The position numbers and the translations under genes were made by a program. Shown piece after piece: positions 32,443 through 37,125 of a stretch of 37,125 nt of DNA (position 1 is the first letter of the stretch; every line of letters starts with the position of its first letter). The notes below the pieces were generated by a model that was not told the DNA's origin, did no database searches, and was given only the letters and a program-made list of their open reading frames with translations. Source of the stretch: Bigelowiella natans CCMP2755 (taxonomy: Eukaryota; Cercozoa; Chlorarachniophyceae); contig ADNK01001090.1 of the NCBI GenBank assembly GCA_000320545.1, forward strand, positions 1 through 37,125, written 5' to 3'.

Positions 32443-33293
32443 AGGGGGCATTCGCTCGCATTCTACTAGAGAGTCGCAAACTTCAATCTTCGCGAATACG
32501 ACGAAGTTGTAGATCATCGTCCGCAGCATCAGCATCAGCATCATATAAGCGGCAGCAGCACTAAGATATCATCACCTTCGTAACTCATCTGCGCCACCAT
32601 GCTCCTTTCCTCTCCTATCTTATAAATCAGTGGAAGAAATCATCATCCCCTCCGAGTACGATGAGGTCGTTGGCTACCGTCAATATAATTTTCATTCCGG
32701 ATTTTTTGTATTCGGGTTTATTACAATAATCCTTGCCGGAGGCTCCGAAAGCAACGATGTTGTAACAAATTTAGGCCTATCGTCGGATTTAGCGCAGTCT
32801 CTGAGAGAAATATTCTCTCTGAGCTCCGCATACATTGCGCTTCATATCTAGCTCATTTAAAATCCCCGCCCTTCTTACCCACTTCCTCAGGAGAGTTGGT
32901 GGAGAGGTCAACCAAAAGGTAAAGGTAGGGGGGGCTCTGATGGCGCCAATAGTGATGAGGATGGCGGTAGTCATGATGACAGAGGAGCGGAGAGAAGTCA
33001 AACTAGCAACAACAACCGCAGGTGTGGTTGGATAAAAGAAAGATAGAAGGGGTTTGGGGGGGGGGAGGTAATATATCTACAACCCTTTCGGACTGAGCTG
33101 TTTCAAACACCCCATTACGATTTCTCGCCATTACCTGCTTCAAGCCCTCTCGTGTGAGCATCAGTAGCATAGCAAAGGTGTAGCATGTCTGCTGAGGTCG
33201 CATCAATATTATTTTATTCTCAGGAAAGATAACCGGCGCGCATTGAAGAAGCCTGGATATGGGCCATTTGCAAAGAGATATCGCTTCCAGTAA
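29033..33293 (+). CDS. twelve-exon acidic/basic protein of unknown function
   Basis: Exons 29033-29452, 29695-29866, 30060-30219, 30411-30519, 30620-30679, 31158-31216, 31627-31756, 32004-32083, 32293-32345, 32631-32678, 32891-32918 and 33224-33293 join in frame to 462 aa. It starts MAAWKPARHSSVSKRRNKN. Further blocks are GGVDYSKFDHAYTDDLAMD, RYIVGKDGRLPKELIERIT, a Glu run after TSECDHSEDDEEE, PSEYDEVVGYRELVERSTKR and a basic C-terminus ending GYGPFAKRYRFQ. The acidic and basic tracts and absence of a signal peptide suggest a nuclear protein, but no domain is recognised. The exon 7 donor (AGG|GTCCTC) is weak; CCC|GTATTC a little further on is equally in phase. It is divergent from EEFSEC and may share its promoter. 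Confidence 0.65.
29918..30008. repeat. poly-C, (CT)n and (GT/GC)n tract in an intron
   Basis: Intron 2 of the 29033-33293 gene contains a C run at 29900-29914, (CT)n at 29918-29952 and GT/GC alternation at 29973-30008, just before the exon at 30060. Confidence 0.85.
30932..31122. repeat. (GT)n and (TA)n tracts in an intron
   Basis: GT at 30932-30967 and TA at 31087-31122 lie in intron 5 of the 29033-33293 gene, upstream of the acceptor at 31157. Confidence 0.85.
32385..32441. repeat. (TAG)n microsatellite in an intron
   Basis: Interrupted CAG/TAG tract in the intron 32346-32630 of the 29033-33293 gene. On the minus strand it reads as poly-Leu and on the plus strand as poly-Ser, which creates false open frames. 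Confidence 0.85.
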
Positions 33294-33989
33294 TGATGAT
33301 TGAAAACGCTACTGTCTAGCTGTGCGCATGCATAATGATGATGTCACGGCCATGCAACGACTGCTCTATAATAAAGTCTTTTCCTCAATATATACCTAGT
33401 GTCTAAATGCTCATGCTTGCTGTGAGATGTGCATGAATGCGCAGGTGTGCTTGCTCTGTTCTCATGCATCTTTCTAGCTGTTGCCATTACTATTGGCATG
33501 TTGAGAACTATCATTTTTTGTGCGCGCTATGTAAATCGTAATAATTTTTTTCGCAGAAAAACTGGCTGTACTTATTTTAAGAACTAGCTACATGCTCTCA
33601 TACGATTTGTGCAATAAACAGTTCCACACATGTGGCACAATCAGAAGGCTATGAATTCCTGTCCTTAGCTCGCTCACTCGCTGCAAATTCAAAGTGCAAT
33701 TTCGACGCGACGTGCGCGTAAGCATGTAGCTGTAATAATGTGATAAATGCAATTATTCGTATGACGTGCATCATAGTGCGATGATAGCTATTGTACCCAA
33801 TGTGAGCTGCTGAGCAAGGGGCCTATCATCATCATCATCATCATCATCATAGGTTAGAGTATGGCTGAGAGAGGCTGCATCGTTAAATAATAATTAAAGG
33901 AGGAAATATAATGGCCTGATGTATGATTCCATCATCGGTCATCATCTGCTTAGTCCTTGGGTTCAGCACCAGCAGCAGCAGGTAGTTCT
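33294..33989. other. convergent spacer, CATGCA-rich, no gene
   Basis: Lies between the stop codons of the 29033 gene (plus) and VPS8 (minus). It contains TGCATGCATAATG-like words at 33325-33480, a (CAT)n tract at about 33827-33850 and otherwise unremarkable AT-rich DNA. No ORF with splice support. Confidence 0.6.
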
Positions 33990-34678
33990 CTACCTCCCAC
34001 CACCGCCCCCCCCGCGGCGATTGGAAGAAGCACTATGCAAGAATTTGTCGAGGGACACCTCCTTTCGCAGGATCCCCTTACTGCCTTCGCGGAACTCTTT
34101 CTTCCTGTGGCCATCCCCACGATTACGTAACGGCGTGAGATTGAGCTCAAGCCCAGCCGAAGATGACGATGACGACCACGACACTTTGCCTGCATTCTGA
34201 TGCCCTTTCCTTCGGTTTGCCCTGGACAATGACGACGACGCAGTAGCATTTGCCGCACGTCTCTCATCCGCCAGTAGCTACAACAACAAACGGGGGGCGG
34301 AGCAATTCGATAACGTCGAGACGACGCACGCAGAGTAGAAAGGAGGTCAGTAGAATGCATGTTTGAATTTCCTACTTGCTTGATTGATTGGGGAGGGGGG
34401 TGGGGATAGGATGGTTTCCACGGATGACTTGACGAATGTGAAAGCTAATGTTGATGTTCTTTTGCTGCTGCTGCTACTGCTACTGCTACTACTATATTAG
34501 CTTCTACACTGTAACGGCTACCCTTCGGAGACGCTTCTTTCGCATCTTTTCCCGGTACTCCCCCGATTGGGCCTTTGTTGCTACACCTTGGGGGGGGGGG
34601 GGGGGAAGGGAGGGAGGGAGGTATTATTGGAGGTGCCGACATGAATCACATGCAATAGTATCTGTGTGCAGTGCACAA

Positions 34679-34717
<39 letters not shown>

Positions 34718-34968
34718 TGCACGCAACAATACCCGACTACAATACCCGACTACAACTACTACTACTACTACTACTACTGGTACTACTACTGGTACTGCTC
34801 TTACTTGCAGCAGAGCCAATACGGTACTTCGAGGTAGCCTAAGACCACAACGACAACGCATGGTTCGTGATATCCTCAATACTACTATCTCCTCCACATC
34901 AGGCTATGGCATCCATGCTGCATTGAAGCAGTGGCAAGATTGTGAGAAACCGAACATACGATGGCGCC

Positions 34969-35039
<71 letters not shown>

Positions 35040-36426
35040 TCACCATCATTATCATTATCAACCAGTACTACTACTACTACTACTACTACCCTAGAGAGCT
35101 CACAAACGTGTGCTCGCATCGTTGTGATAATGTCGAGCTCCTGGAGACGAGTCGCCGTCTCGCGCACGGACATTTCGTGCTCACTCTGCGGGATATATTA
35201 TTTTAAATAATACACATTGTTCATGTTGGTGCGACGATGAGGTATCATTGCACATGTTTTGAAACAAGTAGAACACACAAAAGACAAAACAAGGATCAAG
35301 TCGGCAGCGGGAGGAATAGACACGGCGGCTGGGAGGAGGAGAGGAGGAGAGGACAGAGAGGGCTAGAGATAGCTTGGAAGAAGTAGCAGCTGCAGTTTGT
35401 TGTTAATAGTGAGGTAACGCCTTCCTTCATTACCGTATCTAAAATCTCGCGTATTGGTTGCCTGAAGTCTGCGAGTTCGTTCCTTGGATACTGCACAGAG
35501 GGGGGGGGGGGGGGAGGGGGAATGGAGGGCATGAATAAAGCAAATGATGATGATGATGAGAAAAATGGCGTTAACGATGCTAATGGGCAAGGATAGACCG
35601 ATTGGTTGGCATCCTATTATTTGTTGTTACGATTACTATTACTTTCTTGAAGATTTGCTTCAGGATAACACCCAGTGGCATATCATTATACATCGCCTGG
35701 TGTTAGTTAGGAACAGCATATTCGTCGATGATTGTAACACGATGACGATGACGACGACGTCGATGATGATGATGATGATGATGATAATGGGAATACTGTT
35801 GTGCGTGCTGTCCATCATCTTCTGCGTCTATTATTACGAATGTGCCCCAATGAGCTGAGTTTGATAAACGAATACAACGCGGTAGCAGGAAGCTTTCTCC
35901 CACTTGCTCTTCCCGTACCGTGCGGCTACCGAAGAATATGGTACAATATCGTATAAAAATACCTGGAGGGTGTAGTTCAGCAGCTTTCGAATGGTGACTC
36001 TCATCAGGAAAGACAGGGTTGAGGAGGTGGGGGGAGAGGAGGAGGAGGAGGAGGAAGAGGATGATGGGGGCGACGGCGAGGTAGGAGGATTGCTGCCATC
36101 CCGCTTGTAGCTTATGATCTAGAAGGGAGCGGAAGGAGGAGGGGGGTAGAGGGCAAGGAGAAGACACGCAAAGAAACTAAATTAAGTGAAACGTGCTTCT
36201 TCCAAAGCTATAGTAGTGCACGACTACTACTACAAGTACTACTACTACTACTACGAACATGATGATCATATCGAGCTATTACTGCTACTACTACATCTTC
36301 GAGGAGAAGAGATCCAGTGACGAAATGAATGTTTCAATGAATAATTTACCTTGTCTAGTAGAGAGAACCAAAGGACACGATTGTCCACAGTATTACTGCA
36401 CCTGGTGGTCATCATAACCATCATCG

Positions 36427-36457
<31 letters not shown>

Positions 36458-36827
36458 TCATAATCGTTGTCCTCCTCATCATACACTCACTCATACACAA
36501 TCGTCAATCGTGAGATCAGTGAATTAATACTACCGAGAGCAACCGAGTTTGATCGTGGAGATAATCTTACGACAGAAGAAGAAGAGAGGCGAGGGCAGGG
36601 TAATATTAATAAAAATATTAACAAGAAGAAGACAAACACTAAATGCAACGCACACACAACAACCCACAGATTCTTAGCTACACAGTAGGGATAGAAGGAG
36701 GAGGAGGGGGAGGAGGAGCGGGAGGGGGGGGGGGGGGAGACATCAACAAATTAAACAACGCAAGCACCTTTTTATACTCTGGAAGCGATCTCGGGTCAAA
36801 TCTACGCTTATTTACGTTCAAAAATGC
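33990..36827 (-). CDS. VPS8: VPS8 homologue (CORVET subunit), 3' part only
   Basis: Ten exons in frame: 36827-36768, 36565-36534, 36395-36350, 36118-35963, 35696-35643, 35490-35434, 35185-35090, 34903-34805, 34572-34522 and 34277-33990, giving about 312 C-terminal residues. The order of motifs fits the VPS8 C-terminus: AFLNVNKRRFD, then IKLGCS, VLWFSLLDK, LLNYTLQAMYNDMPLGVIL, DFRQPIREILDT and TRLQELDIITTMRAHVCEL. In other species this is followed by a RING domain; here only RCRCGLRLP is seen, then a basic and Ser/Gly-rich tail. VPS8 tethers early endosomes by binding Rab5. The 5' exons are outside the window. One exon has a 14-residue Pro/Ser insert with poly-Ser. Identity is by pattern recall, not a search. 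Confidence 0.72.
34682..35089. repeat. (CA)n, (TA)n and (CTA)n tracts in VPS8 introns
   Basis: CA at 34682-34712 and CTA at about 34757-34785 lie in one VPS8 intron; CA at 34970-35001, TA at 35003-35037 and CTA at 35066-35089 lie in the next, the last directly at the donor site. Confidence 0.85.
36424..36456. repeat. (CAT)n microsatellite in a VPS8 intron
   Basis: CAT trinucleotide tract in the VPS8 intron 36396-36533. Confidence 0.85.
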
Positions 36828-36888
36828 CTACCATCGCACGGGGGAAAAAAGACAAGTTGATCGAAATGAGATTATCTTGTTCTCTCAT

Positions 36889-36930
<42 letters not shown>

Positions 36931-37125
36931 GGGGGGGGGGTGTGTGTGTGTGTGTTCTCTTCCTCCGCGTTACACACGCGGATATGTGAAATCGAGGGGT
37001 TACACTTTTTTTAAAAAAAGCCTCAATCACATGTTAAAAAACACACCAAAACACCCACGCTCGCCAACTGCTGCACTGGTGCGCAGGTATTAGTGGAGTG
37101 TAATGATAACAGTTGCCGAGTGACA
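36828..37125. other. VPS8 intron or upstream part, simple repeats
   Basis: Contains (CT)n at about 36890-36920 with adjoining GT and poly-G runs. A VPS8 exon is expected upstream on the minus strand, but none could be placed before the window ends. Confidence 0.5.

Overview
This is nuclear DNA from a unicellular eukaryote. Almost every convincing coding region is split by canonical GT-AG introns, mostly about 60-350 bp, and the introns and spacers are full of microsatellites ((TA)n, (CA)n, (CT)n, trinucleotides). A short vertebrate-type telomeric tract (CCCTAA repeats) is also present. The gene content (selenocysteine elongation factor EEFSEC, a VHL-beta-like secreted protein, a kinase with an HLDLSLEN catalytic loop, a TULIP-PqiA membrane protein) suits an algal or SAR-type protist, but the lineage cannot be fixed from sequence alone. 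All splice models below were built by hand from GT/AG sites and codon phase. The main ones stay in frame through every junction.

Left part (1-7.8 kb): a nine-exon minus-strand gene (181-6263) encodes about 1,506 residues: signal peptide, BPI/LBP-type TULIP lipid-binding barrel, a long N-glycosylation-rich luminal region, a membrane anchor, an acidic linker, and a C-terminal membrane region resembling the two tandem modules of bacterial PqiA/LetA. It is the most unusual gene here. A small two-exon plus-strand gene (7137-7753) lies upstream, and its intron holds the telomeric tract.

Transposon (about 8.0-11.76 kb): a hAT-type element with a BED finger exon and a DUF659/hATC transposase broken by one frameshift, a second ORF on the opposite strand, internal imperfect repeats of about 60 bp, and clustered GTAACTTAC-type 9-mers near both presumed ends.

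Middle part (11.8-22.4 kb): several short genes I cannot name (11.8-12.8 kb minus, 12.9-13.5 kb plus, 13.7-14.5 kb minus, 14.6-15.0 kb plus), then a seven-exon secreted VHL-beta-domain protein (minus), a CATG/CACGTG-rich spacer, a three-exon Ser/Thr kinase (minus), fragments of one or two unnamed genes, and TRMT11, the tRNA guanosine-10 N2-methyltransferase (plus).

Right part (22.4-37.1 kb): a repeat-rich spacer with inverted repeats and hairpins, a fifteen-exon EEFSEC gene (minus), a divergently transcribed twelve-exon gene of unknown function (plus, 29.0-33.3 kb), and the 3' part of a VPS8 homologue (CORVET tethering complex, minus) whose 5' exons run off the right edge. The genes do not form one pathway. 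They are a normal eukaryotic mix: two act on tRNA/translation, two or three in membrane traffic or lipid handling, and one in signalling.
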